NCBI RefSeq assembly: GCF_000006565.2
Contig: NC_031469.1
Coordinates: 881,245 to 945,244, forward strand
DNA from: Toxoplasma gondii ME49
Taxonomy: Eukaryota; Apicomplexa; Conoidasida; Eucoccidiorida; Sarcocystidae
Direction: 5' to 3'
DNA: 64,000 nucleotides
This document shows, piece after piece, positions 22,301 to 33,600 of the stretch. The translations under genes were made by a program, and so were the position numbers. The notes under the pieces are model-generated. The model was not told the DNA's origin and made no database searches. It was given only the letters and a program-made list of their open reading frames with translations. How positions within the stretch are numbered: position 1 is the first letter of the stretch; every line of letters begins with the position of its first letter.

Positions 22301-25300
22301 GCACTCGACGAGGAAAGAGACGAACAGGGAAGACGGACGGAAGGGGAAGCCAACGCCCGAGAGGCAACGGTTCTGAAGAAGATGAGAGATGGAGAAACAC
22401 AGCTTCTGAGTGACTTTGGCGTCTTGCAACTGGCTGCTTCTTCGAAGGGGTCGATGAACGGATACGTACGAATGAGTGACCGGGGAGAAGTCGGCGGAAC
22501 AAGGTAGCTCGTCGAGCATGTCCTGGACTAGGGAAACGTCGGTGGACATGCCGACTTCGCGCAGGTTTTCCGTAAAAAGGAAGAAGCTCGACGAAGGAAC
22601 AGAGAGAAGCTCGCGGATGTACGACAGATCACACACGGAGTAGATACAGCGACAGAGCCCAAGCGTGACGAGAGCGACGACGAAGAAGAAAATCGCATCT
22701 GCGGAGACGCGCGTCTCAGGGGGAACTGAACTGTTGATCTTCCGTCTGGGTCGCCAAGTAGGCCACCCTCGGTTTTTCGTGAAAGGGATTCGGAGAAACA
22801 GACGAAGAAGCGACGGATTTAAGAAGACACAGTGTCGAAACGGTTTGCGTGCGATGGAAGTCCAGGCGCAAGAAACTGACCTGAGCTTGCGTTCCGCGAG
22901 AATGTCGATGTTTGTCGGATTTCGTAAGTGCGTCCCTGCGACGTCTTGCACCCAACCAGGCGTGGTAGCCGAGAAGAGAATCAACTGGACGTTGAAAGGA
23001 TTTTCCTTCACTTTCTGCAAGATCCTCTCCACATCTGCCGCAAAGCCCAGCTTGAGCATTTCATCGGCCTCGTCTAGGACGACGCGACGCACAGAGGAAA
23101 GGCTGCGGGAAAGAGCAAAGAAGTGTAGAGCCGGGAAGAAATCCGCAGCAAAAAAAATTTGAAAAAAAACGGTCCCACAGACCAAGTCCTCTGAGGCTGC
23201 TGCCAATACGCCATACCCCGCTCCTGGCCTGTTTGAGACAGCTAAACGAGTTGGACTTCAGTACCTCATTCCGCGTCGGTTGTGTTCTTCGGCGTCACAG
23301 ATATGAATTGCTCTTTCTACTCGTATCGACAGCGGGAAAAAACGTTCACTCAGATGTGAGTATGATCATGGCCATCGTCCTGGAAGTTCACCTGAAAAAC
23401 GCCCGCTGCCCGTACAAGGTGTCTCAAACGTAAGAGGTCGCCCTCGCAAAACGTCCGTTTTTCATGTTGCACCAGGCGCCTTGGCAGCTTGCACATTTCC
23501 GCACAACTCTCCCCTTTCGTTCGCGTTTTTCGAGGCGCCTTTTTCTTCGCTCCGCCTCCACACTTCATGTCTCGCGTCTTACTCAATGTCTCGCTGGGGT
23601 GTCTCTCTGCCCTCGTTGAGGCCCATGAGGTCGAGCAGGCGCCCTGGCGTCGCAATGAGGACGTCGAGCCGCCCTGACGCCGCCTGCTTTCTCAAACGCT
23701 TCTCCGACGAAGACGCACCGTCTGGCGTCCCCGGAGACAGAAGTCGCCCAGCTGTGCGCTGCTTTTCGCGCCGCAACTGGCGCAGCTGAGACTCCATAGG
23801 CACTCCCCCGTAGACGCAGAAGGAAGAGAGGTCAAGAGACTCGCCAAGGCGCTCCACTTCCTGGGCGACCTGCCGAGCCAGTTCCCCTGAAAAACAAAGG
23901 TGGATGCCATCAACCACGAGACAAGAAGGAAAAAGATCAAAAGCCTTCAACACCGAACGCCCCGGGCATGCACACCAAAATACTACACGTGCATACCTGC
24001 ATTTATACCTAGAAACGTATACATACATATATATACATACATATATACATATATGCATATATATATATATATATATATAAATGTACAGATTTATGCGTGA
24101 AGTACATGTTGTTGATGTACGGCGAGCTTCACAGGTGCACGCAGATGTGAGTGCGGCCTGGAGCTTCAGACGCACGAACATTGAGCAAAGAAATGCACAA
24201 TTTGTTCAAATGTATCATTAGATATGGACGGTTATATGAAGGGAGGGAGAGTCTATGAGGCACTTGTCCCATTTCGTTCTGCAGTTTGGGCCTCGTAAGT
24301 AGAGAGCGTCCTTTTCATGTCGCGTCTCACTCGATGTTTCCATGTGACAACGCGAGGAAAAACGGATTCGTTCGGCGCCCGAAGATCTGTCCAGGAATTC
24401 ATGTCGAACGGTCTACGACGGTCGATCTAGGCTTCTAGCGATTCGTCCTGTCGCTATCTTGAGATCCTCAGTTCAGGCGCATCACAAGACGACTGTCAGA
24501 CACTAAACAATCGATTCTTTCCCCTTGAATAACTTTCCAGGATTCTCCGTTTATACCTTGTGAAGTCGACCTCCGAAAGAAGGATGCTGTGTTTCTCTAT
24601 TTTGCGGAGCTTCAACGTATTCCTGAATCAATTTTTATCAGTCGACTCAACAAAGGGCGAACAGCCACAACATTAGTATTTCACATTTTCTGTGCAGTTA
24701 GAATTTATTAATTTTTCTCGAGATTCTTCCCCAGTTTTTTAAAATTTTTTTTATTTTCTCAGAAGGTAGTACACCGGTGTGCTTCCGAACTCCGTTTCTC
24801 CACACAGCTCACTTGTCGGTTCGAGTATCAAGAGTCTCGGCTGTTCGTAGAAGCCGCTGTCTCTGCTTGTGTCATTCGCAGAAGAGTTTCCGTCTTCTGC
24901 TGGAGAGTCTCGGGAGAAGTCTTTCTCCATTTCTCGTCGCTCGCGCTCCATCAGCGGCAAGGCAAAGCCGATTGTCTTGCCACTGCCCGTTTCGCTTCTG
25001 GCGACGACGTCGCGGCCCTCGAACAAGACCTCGTAGCTTTCACTCTGGAAAGGAAACGGGAGGAAACCAAAGACAAGCAGAGGCACCCTCCAGGTCGCGT
25101 CGGGCCATTCTCCCACTGATACTTTTGCGGTTTAGGATTTCGTCCCTGTGCGATACGACCTCCGCCGCATCCTCGCTGAAAACGAGAAAACGCAAGGAAA
25201 CGTCGTATGGCACGCGGGCGAGGGTGGCAGAGCAGATCGCAGGAAGAGGTCCAGTCCTCGGACGGTGGTGGATGTTTCTCCCTTATCACTTTCCAAACTC

Positions 25301-28121
25301 CTACAAAGGCCGCTTTCCGACTAAGAGGGAGAGATGACTCAACTGCAGCTTCATCTTCTTGATTTCATTTTCCGCCGCGATCCACAACGTGAGGTCTCGC
25401 AGCTCTTCGTCCAGCGTTTCGGCAGGCTGGGCCTCCCGAGTGACTCCGGCTTCTCCCCACAGCCGTCCGCCACATGCCAACCTCCAAGCCGGAACTTGAA
25501 CTTCTGTTTTCAGTCCCCGTGGTAAACACAGTCGACGAGTTTTTCACCACTATGACTCGACGGTTACGTTTCTTCATCATCGAAGATCTGAGGAAGCACT
25601 GGGTCGATGCTCACACTGAGATACGGAAGTCAGATACCTCAGTAGGCTCAACTGTAGACAATGAGTGATCGCCTGCGGGAGTTTCTCTGGAGACATTCGC
25701 CTTTCCTCGCGTCGAGCTTTTTCCTCACCTGAATCGGCGTCATCGTGGTGATGCCTCTCGCCCTCAAGGCCTCGACAGTGGCGGTCGATATTTTCTGAGG
25801 AAGAAACGGAGAGGACCACAGATGATAAAAGCGACACTGCGTCGGAGCGAGCGACGCGTGAGGGTGTGCGACCCTTAGATCGTCGTTGAGTTTCCGTTTC
25901 GTCAAAAGCACAGCCAAGCCAAAAAAGGACAAGAACGCGTAGGCGACGCAGACAGAAGAAACGTCGCAGAGGTTGCGGCGCGGAGAGGAACAAGGACTCC
26001 GGATAGCCGAAGAACAAGGCTCAATGCACTGTCTGGTGTGTTTATGAAGCGAGCAGACCGAATCGTGGCAGAAGCGTTTCAAAACCTCGACAGAAACAAG
26101 TAAACCTGACTTAGAGCGACTATAAAAGCGTTTCTCAAACTCGTATGACACCCGCTTCATATCTGCTCCAGAGATGAGACACAGACAACCAAGACCTCTG
26201 TAATTCTTCACCACACCGCAGTGGACTGCTGAAGACCGCGACGAGGTGAAAGCTCTTTCATTTTCTCTTCTGGTCGACTGAAACGTTGCAGGAAAAACGA
26301 AGCGCCTTGTTACAGCAAAACTGCGCAACCTAGCTTCTGCACATGTCGGCACTTGGGACGAAACGCACAGCTTCACACGAGAACGGAAGACAGAGTGCAT
26401 TCGAGCTGGAGACCGTTGTCGCGTTCTTCTGTGTCTCTGCATCGATGCCATGCCGTTCAAACACCCGCTCAATATAGACTCTTCTTTCCAGACGATTACA
26501 CGGAACTCCTGGGTTTCCGTAGGCGATCTACACAGGAAGAAAGATGTTCTCGACTCTGTTGCTTTCGCAGTTCTGTCGCGTACCGGATGCAAAGAAGAAA
26601 ACAGTTTGCCTGTTGTCGCAGCCACCGCTCGCGCTGCCGCTGCAGCAACTGCCTGAAGGCGCCAGACTCGGAAACGCAGAAATACACATGTTTCGATGGA
26701 GAGAGACCCCACTCAGGTTCCACGTGAGGAGGACAGCGAACAGAACATCAGAATAAAGAAGTGAAAAAGAAAGAAAGAAATAAGCAATGGAACATGAACT
26801 GAGTCCAGGGAGACAAAACAGCGAGAACGCCGACCTACGCAAGCAGCGGCACATGGAAGAGAGTCGAGAGAAAGAGCACAGAAACCAAGACAGACAGGAA
26901 CGAGAAGGAAGGAGCGAAGAACGTCGTCTTGACTCCATCCGTTCGTTTTCCTTTTCTTACGGTTTTCTGTCGAGCTTCTTCTTCTTCTGGGAAGAGGAGT
27001 GTAAGTGTCTCTCCGTCCTCGTCTGGTGTCTCCCCAAAACGCTGTTCTTTCGCAGTCCGATCTTCCTGTTCTTTCCGCTTCATGCTCCTTGTCTGTGTCT
27101 CCGACAGATTTTTCGACCTCTGCGCGTCTCGTTCTTCTCCCGTTTCTGCTCTTTTTTTCTTTGCCTCTTCTGAGGCGTCTTCTCTTCCTCTCTCTTCAGG
27201 CGCCGAACGCTCGTCACTCCAATAGTCACCTTCTTCTTCCTGGGGGGAGGAACTGACGGGTGCATCTCCGAAACAAACAGCGTTCTGGGTCGCCGTCTTT
27301 CCGTTCGCATCGCAGTCCAGCCTTGCGTTCTCTTCGCTGCTTCCTCTTTTCTTGCCTTCTTCAGAGACAAGCGCAGCGTCCGTCAAACGCTTGCCCTGTT
27401 CGCCCCTGCATGCAGTCTCTCGGTCGCTCGAAGCTTCAGAGTTCGCAGGCTCAAGCTTCGCGGCTTGCTCCGCTTCTTCCCCATCTGCGGCAGCGAGGCG
27501 CGGAGACGGCGAGGACAGAGCCGCCTCCTCCGCAGTTCCGGGGAGACTGGCAGACGCATGCAGTGTTTGCGACGCCTTGCCCGCCGACTGCCCAGCGGAA
27601 AGGGACGCAGAGAGGAAGGACGCGACGGAGAGCGACTTCGTCGCCGAATCCCGAAGAGGGAAAGGATGCCCTCGACAGGGGGAGTGACGCGAGCGAACAT
27701 CTGTGGCGAAAAGCGGAGACGAACAAGACCAAGACGGAGAGAAAGAGGACGAGAAAGCAGCGGCAGCAAAAGCGCACGAGGGCATGAAGGCAGAGGCCGG
27801 CGCCCAGGCCCTGGACGACCGACTGGCGTCTTCGTGAGGTTTCTTCTTCGACGCGGCAGCCGCGAAACAAGGAGACCACACCTTTGAGAAAAGAGAAGGA
27901 GAAGACGGACGACGAGAAGACAGCGAGGGAGACGAAACAGAGGAAGGAGACAGGGGAAGAATCGAACTCAGCAGAGCGGGAGAGAGAACTTGACACGAGA
28001 GACTGGCGCGGCTTTTTGAGTTGGTGATTGACGCCGAAGACTCAGGAAGAAGAAACACGCACACGAGGAGAGAGACGCGAAGGAAGAAAAGAAACAAACG
28101 AGGAAACCCCCGAGGCTCCAT
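16400..28121 (-). CDS. DEAD-box RNA helicase with GUCT domain, RH3/DDX21 type, putative apicoplast-targeted (1053 aa)
   Basis: Fourteen exons: 28121-26961, 25794-25729, 25044-24813, 23886-23583, 23102-22881, 22117-21909, 21275-21208, 20663-20512, 19744-19696, 19258-19103, 18829-18726, 17941-17861, 17366-17297 and 16687-16400. All phases agree. Motifs in order: Q motif (TATVEALRARGITTMTPIQ), I (ETGSGKT), Ia (EPTRELA, split by an intron), Ib (TPGRLLD), II (DEAD, about 598-601), III (SAT), IV (IVFVPTK), V (ATDVAARGID) and VI (HRSGRTGRAG, about 769). The GUCT domain follows: GFKFSFIHLPSP, RLLDSISPSVLPFF, QRSLLTGMAAQLTVLF and YFDLP. The RSLLT-M form is closer to chloroplast RH3 than to DDX21. The tail is Arg/Gly/Tyr-rich. 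The first 387 residues hold a hydrophobic start (about 8-26) and then a Ser/Lys/Arg-rich stretch, like a bipartite apicoplast leader. The link between motifs III and IV is about 20 residues shorter than usual. Confidence 0.92.
16741..16830 (+). repeat. Dispersed repeat, copy 2 (degenerate)
   Basis: Partner of 2426-2510 (see that entry). It lies in the intron between the last two helicase exons, just upstream (in helicase orientation) of the final acceptor. Confidence 0.5.
17069..17096. repeat. (TA)n microsatellite
   Basis: A short TATATATA run with ATGTATAT ends, in a helicase intron. Confidence 0.85.
21276..21908 (-). other. GC-AG intron in the helicase gene
   Basis: On the minus strand the exon ends AGAG and the intron starts GCAAGT, the usual consensus for GC donors. 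It ends TGTCCTCAG. Only this junction gives the family sequence FRRG-RYKVLIATDVAARG. The nearby GT, four bases further on, shifts the frame. Confidence 0.85.
23940..24770. repeat. Microsatellite plus AT-rich tract in a helicase intron
   Basis: The intron splitting motif Ia contains (CATA)n/(TA)n at 24005-24082. From about 24480 to 24770 it contains an A+T-rich stretch with runs such as TTTTTTAAAATTTTTTTTA, clearly poorer in G+C than its surroundings. Confidence 0.75.
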
Positions 28122-30609
28122 CGTCAACCTCTTTCGCAGACGCACCGAATCCAAACAAGAAAGGCGCGAAGCAGAGAAAGAAGAAGAGGAAGAAGAAGAA
28201 GAGGAAGAAGAAGAGGAAGAAGACAACGAGGAGCCCGGAGTGGATGGCGGTGGGAGGCAGTGTGAAAAGCATAAAGAATGGAGAAGACATGCCCCAGAGA
28301 CGCGATGCTTGTCTGAAGACCAGCGGACAGACGGCAAGGCGTAGGGAGGATGAGAAGAAGAGAAACGAGGCGCTCCCATTCTCGATCTGGGTCACTGAGG
28401 AGGTTTGGTCATCTTCATGTCAGCGACATGCCTGCGAATTACTGTCAAAACGATGAAAATGATTCACCACCCCAACAGAGAAGATCGAGATGCATCACGT
28501 TCGTACTTTACACTGGATACGTTTGAACGGTGAGCAGTTATAAAAAGGAAGGCCGAGTTCGAAATCTTGCGCTCCCTTCTCACAGAAAAACCTCCCTTCT
28601 CCTCTTCCCTCTGTTCTCCAGGGACAGCACCAAAGCGACCTTTTTCTCCAGAACGTTGATCTGTCTACACCGTTGTAAGGAGAGGGATGGAGGCGCTTTG
28701 GAATGTTACGGTTGCACCGACGTCGCGTCGTTTAGACCTTGAACGCGTTGGCTTGGCAGATCCAAGTTTCTCTGTGCATGCAGTCAGAGTTTCGCTAGTC
28801 TCCAACTGCGTCGCCGAGCTCGGAATCCATCTCTCAGACGCCTCAGAACTCTGAGACGTCTCTCACTTCGTTGCTCTCCGTCGTCTCTGAGTGTCAGAAA
28901 GCCTTCCACGTTGCCTAGTTCCCTGACCTGAAGCGAATGGACGCGTCTTGTGAGTCTCGTCCTTCGCATCCGAAGAGCAACATTCAGGCTTCGCAATGGT
29001 TTCCGCGAAAGGCAGGAGACAGAGCCCCCAGAGTTCTCATTTTGTGCCCCTCTGTGGCGACGAGAGTTCGCCTCGCGTAACCGAGAAGAGGAGCGGCTAC
29101 CAGCAATTCGCGACTTTCTACACATGCAAACGAAGCAGAAGCTGCCAGACAAAGTTGAAGGGAGACCAAAGCAAAGACCGCGTTCCTCTTCGCTTTCTTC
29201 AGCGGGACAGGAAAGGCGAACGTAGACGGCAGGTGCCTGCTGAGGAGGAGACACAAAGGCCGAAGGTCGGTCGGGTAGAAGCGACCAAAGCGAGAGAGAG
29301 AGAGAGAGAGAGGGGAAGAGAAGAGACAAAGAGGGGAACGTACGGTGTTTTGTCTCCTTTCGGCAGACGCGGAATACCACTCACAGGACAACTGAAGCGA
29401 GACTTCCTCTTGTACATTATAAAATAGTTCTTCTCCCTGGAGGCTCTCGAAGACATGCAGGAGAGAGAGAGAGACAAAGGCGCCTTTCATTCCCTGCGTA
29501 CGCGTCGTCTCCTCAAGGTTTCAGAGGATTTAAAGACGAAGACGCGACGTTCCCTACTTGGTGTGCCTTCCGGTCACACGCTTGCGCTGTCACTTGGAAG
29601 GGATGTCTCTACGGGGAGTTGGAGGCGTTTCGTTCGACTGGAAGGAACAACGAGAAAGCGAAACATGGTTCTACGAGAGAAGCTCGCAACGGCCCTCTTC
29701 GTTTCGGTGGTGGAGAAAAAATCCAAGAGAAAAACACAGCAAAAAGACGGCGCTGAAGCTGCTCTGAATCGATTTCTGGCTCACGCGGTGTCTTGCCTGT
29801 GAGAGTGTGCATGACTTCCTTCGGGGCTGCATGCGCATGCAGCGCTTTCAATCGCTCTCGCATTCGAGTCTGTTTGTGAGGAAACTAGCCATCGAGAAGA
29901 TTGATTCCTGGAGCGCACAAAAACATTTCCAGCAGGTTTTAAGGATGAAAAATGATCTCTCTCATCTTTCGTCTCCCTTCGCTTCCCTTTTCTTCTTCAC
30001 CTTCTCCCGTTGTTCGTTTCCTGCTGGCGGAACGTCACTGGTCTCATGGCTAAGGGAGAGTCGCTAGTTCGGACTCCGGAGACTGCCTGAGGGAGACGAG
30101 AACGAGAAGTGAGAAAAGGAGAGAAGGAGGCCGCAAAAAGAAGAACGAAGCGACTCTAGCCAGTAGATTCCTCCTGGGGAGGACTCCACGGAAAAGCGGT
30201 GTTGTGGCGGAAGAACAAAAATACACGCGAGAGAGACAGAGAGAGAGACAGAGAGAGACAGAGAGCGGGAAGGCGGAGAAGAAGAGCACAGGAAGAGAAG
30301 AAGAGAGAGGACGATGAGGAGAAGAAGGGGAAGAGGAAGATGAGGAGAACAAGGGAGAGACGAGGAGCAGAAGAGACAAGGAAAGCGAGGATGCGACGAG
30401 AAGCGAAGAGAAAGAGGCAAGCGAGAAAGAGGCAAGGGTGGAAAACATGACGCTGGGCATTTTGACACAAGTCCAGGGGACAGTGGAGGAAAGGAGGAGA
30501 GAACGGAAGGCTCGTTTTGTGAGGAGACAGTGATGCACAGTCGGAGGAAGGTCAACGGGGGGAGGAAGACGTTTGTACGAGGTATGGAGCGCGAGGCAAC
30601 GAAGGCGAA
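28122..30609. other. Divergent promoter / 5' UTR region
   Basis: This lies between the helicase start (-) and the large Ser-rich gene (+). It holds a GAA/GAG purine run at about 28168-28225 just upstream of the helicase ATG, (GA)n at about 29291-29315, GAGAGACA repeats at about 30226-30275 and two GCATGC sites near 29828-29840. No coding region is supported. Confidence 0.55.
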
Positions 30610-33600
30610 ATGAAAACGAACTGCGTCAACGGCAGTGAGAGGAACAAGAAACGCGAAGAGTCCAATGTGAACGGATTTACGGAGACATCGCCAGATTTAC
30701 CACCGCCGCAAAGGACCCCAACGAGACGCAGGAAACTCACGAAGACCCCTGGAAAAGAGACGAAAACCGACACTGCATCCGACTTGTTCGACTCTCAAAA
30801 AATGCCACCGTTCTCTCCTGCTTTCTTGTTCTCCACGTCGACGCGGTCGGCATCAAAGATGTCTTCGGCATTACTGCGTAGACGATGGGCATACGGCGTC
30901 TCGACGTTCTCCTTAAACCTGTTCTCTCTTTGCTCGGCGACGGCGCCTTCGTCTTCCGCCTTGAGAAGACAACCGCCCCGCAAGGTGCCAGTACCGTTTG
31001 CCTCTCAGTTTCCATCCTCTGCTGCGCGTTTCCCTCGAAGCCATTTCTTTTCTTTGTGTCGGCGTTTCTTTTGCACTTCGGTTGAACCTTCGCGGCCTCT
31101 CCGGTGCGGCGCTCAATGCAGCAGCTCTCTGCCTGGTGAGAGCCGGCAAGTCAGGCGCTTCAGCGAGCTGAGAGACGAAGAAGACGAGGAAGCAGAGAGG
31201 CTCCGCAGATCCCATGCGGACTCTGACTCTTTTTCCACACACCGCACGACAAAAAGAGACGAAGGAGACCGTTCAGGGGGAGACGGAGTCAGGCGGCCAG
31301 TGCGCTTCGCCATTTCTGCGGGTGAAGCAGGGACGAGTCTGAGAGAGGCCGACAGACGAAGGGAGAACGACAGCGAGAAGGTATTTCTGTCGCAGAGGAA
31401 AGAAGGCCCAACGCCCGACGATGGAGAGATGTTTCAGAGAGAGAAACGAGCGGTGGATGCAGCGCGGGTGCATGCAGTTCGAGATTGTCTCGAAGCCGCG
31501 AGGCAGGGTGTCGATGGACAGCGAGAGAACTGCCGGTCCCAGAAGGAGACGTTCGCTTCGTCGTTTCAGGCAGATGTTCTCTTGGGTCTCCTGGAAGGTC
31601 ACACTCGAGCGGTAAACGAAGCGGGAAAGCGAGAAGCGTGCAGCGCAGGGAAGGAAGACGCAAACCAGACATCCGTATCGGATTTGAACTCCAGTTTACC
31701 TACACCTCGTTGCGGCACCTCGTCCTGCGCTCCTTCGGCTTTTCATCTCGCCGACGCTTCTTCTCGACAGTCCTCTTCCAGAGCTCTGTATTCTCTTCCC
31801 TCTTCCTCGCCATCTTCTCGTCTCTCAGCGCCCTCAGTCTTGACCTCGCCTCTCTCGTCTTCGTCTGTATCTTCTTCTTCTTTGTCTGATGCATCCGCAG
31901 AGACGGTGCTTCTTCCTCCTGCATTTCTTCTTCATGTGATGCAAGCGCTTGACGCTAAATCGGCCGACCTGTCGCTCTCTCACCTCTTGCGCCTCTCTTG
32001 GATTCTTGCCTCTCTCCGACTCCAAAACGTTGCGTCACCTTCTGGATATTCTCCGGTCTGTTCTTCTTCTCCTGTCCTCGATTCCTCAGCCTCTTCTCAT
32101 GTGTTGCCGCTTCTTTGGGGGGCTCGTCGTCGCCTTATAGACGGTGTTTGTCGACGGCTGCATTCTGTGGCATGGCCAGCAACTGCGGCTCCGTCTCCTT
32201 TTATCCCTCAAGCCTCTCCTGGGGCTTCTTCCTCACATTCTGTTCGACGCCCGTGTATCTCGAGTGTCTCTGTCTCTCCTTCTTCGGTTTCGTCGTTTCC
32301 GTCTCCTTCCTCATATTCTGCTTCTTCTCTCGCCCGGAGCGTCAGCGCCATTTCGAAGTTGTTGGACCCCCGAACAAAGGAGCGGTTTCCCCTTGTTCTC
32401 TCGCTGTTTCTTCCTCGTCTTATTCGCCTTTTCGCATCCCAAATTGAGACGGAAGTTGCTGCAGCTCTTGGACAACCTCAACAGGCTTCAGCTGCACAAC
32501 CTTCCTCTCTTCTTTCTGCTTCCTCGCCTTCTCTGTCTCCTTCACCGTGTCCTTCACCCTCGTCTCTTGCCCATTCTTATTCTGCCGCTTCCCCTTTTCT
32601 TGCTTCAGCCGAAGCTTCAGCCTCCAAAAAGCAGCAGACCCGTTCTTCGTCGGATCCGTCTCTCTCGAGTTCATCTCCGTCCTCGACAGCCACAGCTTCT
32701 CCGTCTTCATCTGTATCTCCTTCCAGCTTTTCTTCTCTTCATGAAACGCAGAACACTCTCGCTTCACCCCCTGAGGCTTCCTCGTTTCTCTTTGCTCTTG
32801 TACTTGGCGGCTGTGCCCGGCTGAACCTCCGTCCTTGTCACGAGCTGCTACTGGCCTTCGCCCGCGTTTGCATCCCGGCAAACGGTGCAAGAACCGATTC
32901 TCCCTCCTATCCTTCTGTGTTGTCTCCATTCTCTCTATCGGCGCTTTCCTCTGATTCGACTCAAACGGGAGTTTGCTCTCGTTCCTCGACAAACGTTTCT
33001 GTCTCCGTATCGCCTTCATCTCCTTCGTTTCCATCGTCGTTTGCTTCTCCTTCATCCCTTTCGTTATCGTCTTCTCCGTCGGTGTCTTCTTCTCGTTCTC
33101 TTCCTTTGTCTTCTTCTCAGTCTTCGTCTCTCATGTTGCCACCATCAACAGATTCCGACCTCTGCATGGAAGGTTCGCGTCTCTCAGTGCGTGACCTTTC
33201 TCTTCTCCTTCTCTCTCTGGCCCGCGTGGAAGCGTCAGTGTATTCTTCTCTTCTTCTTCAGTCCTCGATGCCGCTTCTCTACTCTTTCTTTGAGTCGCTT
33301 CTCTCTCCAGAGGAGTTCCCTCACACGGCCGCGCTTCCTTCTGCTTCTCCCGTCTCGCCTCGTGATACAGACGCCCAGGTACAAGCCTCGTGTCTGAATC
33401 TTGCGAATCTTCTCACAGCTTCTGCACTGCATGCGCAGACGGCAAGCGAGGTCAATTTGTCACCTGGCGCTTACAGACGAAGAGGCCGACGACATGCTGC
33501 CTTCTCCATAAACCGAAGATCGCTTTCGTCGCACCCAGCGGCAGCCTGGGAGTCTCTGCTGTCGAGTTTCGTATCTCCGACGCTCCTTTCTTCTCCTCGC

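Noticed and set aside
28170..28230. GAA/GAG run as a possible CRISPR or regulatory array
   Set aside because: It is a simple purine microsatellite without spacers. CRISPR is not expected in a eukaryote.
26962..28390. Extra poly-Ser N-terminus upstream of the helicase ATG at 28121
   Set aside because: An in-frame ATG further upstream would bury the signal-like segment behind a poly-Ser run translated from a GAA/GAG purine tract, which is more likely 5' UTR.
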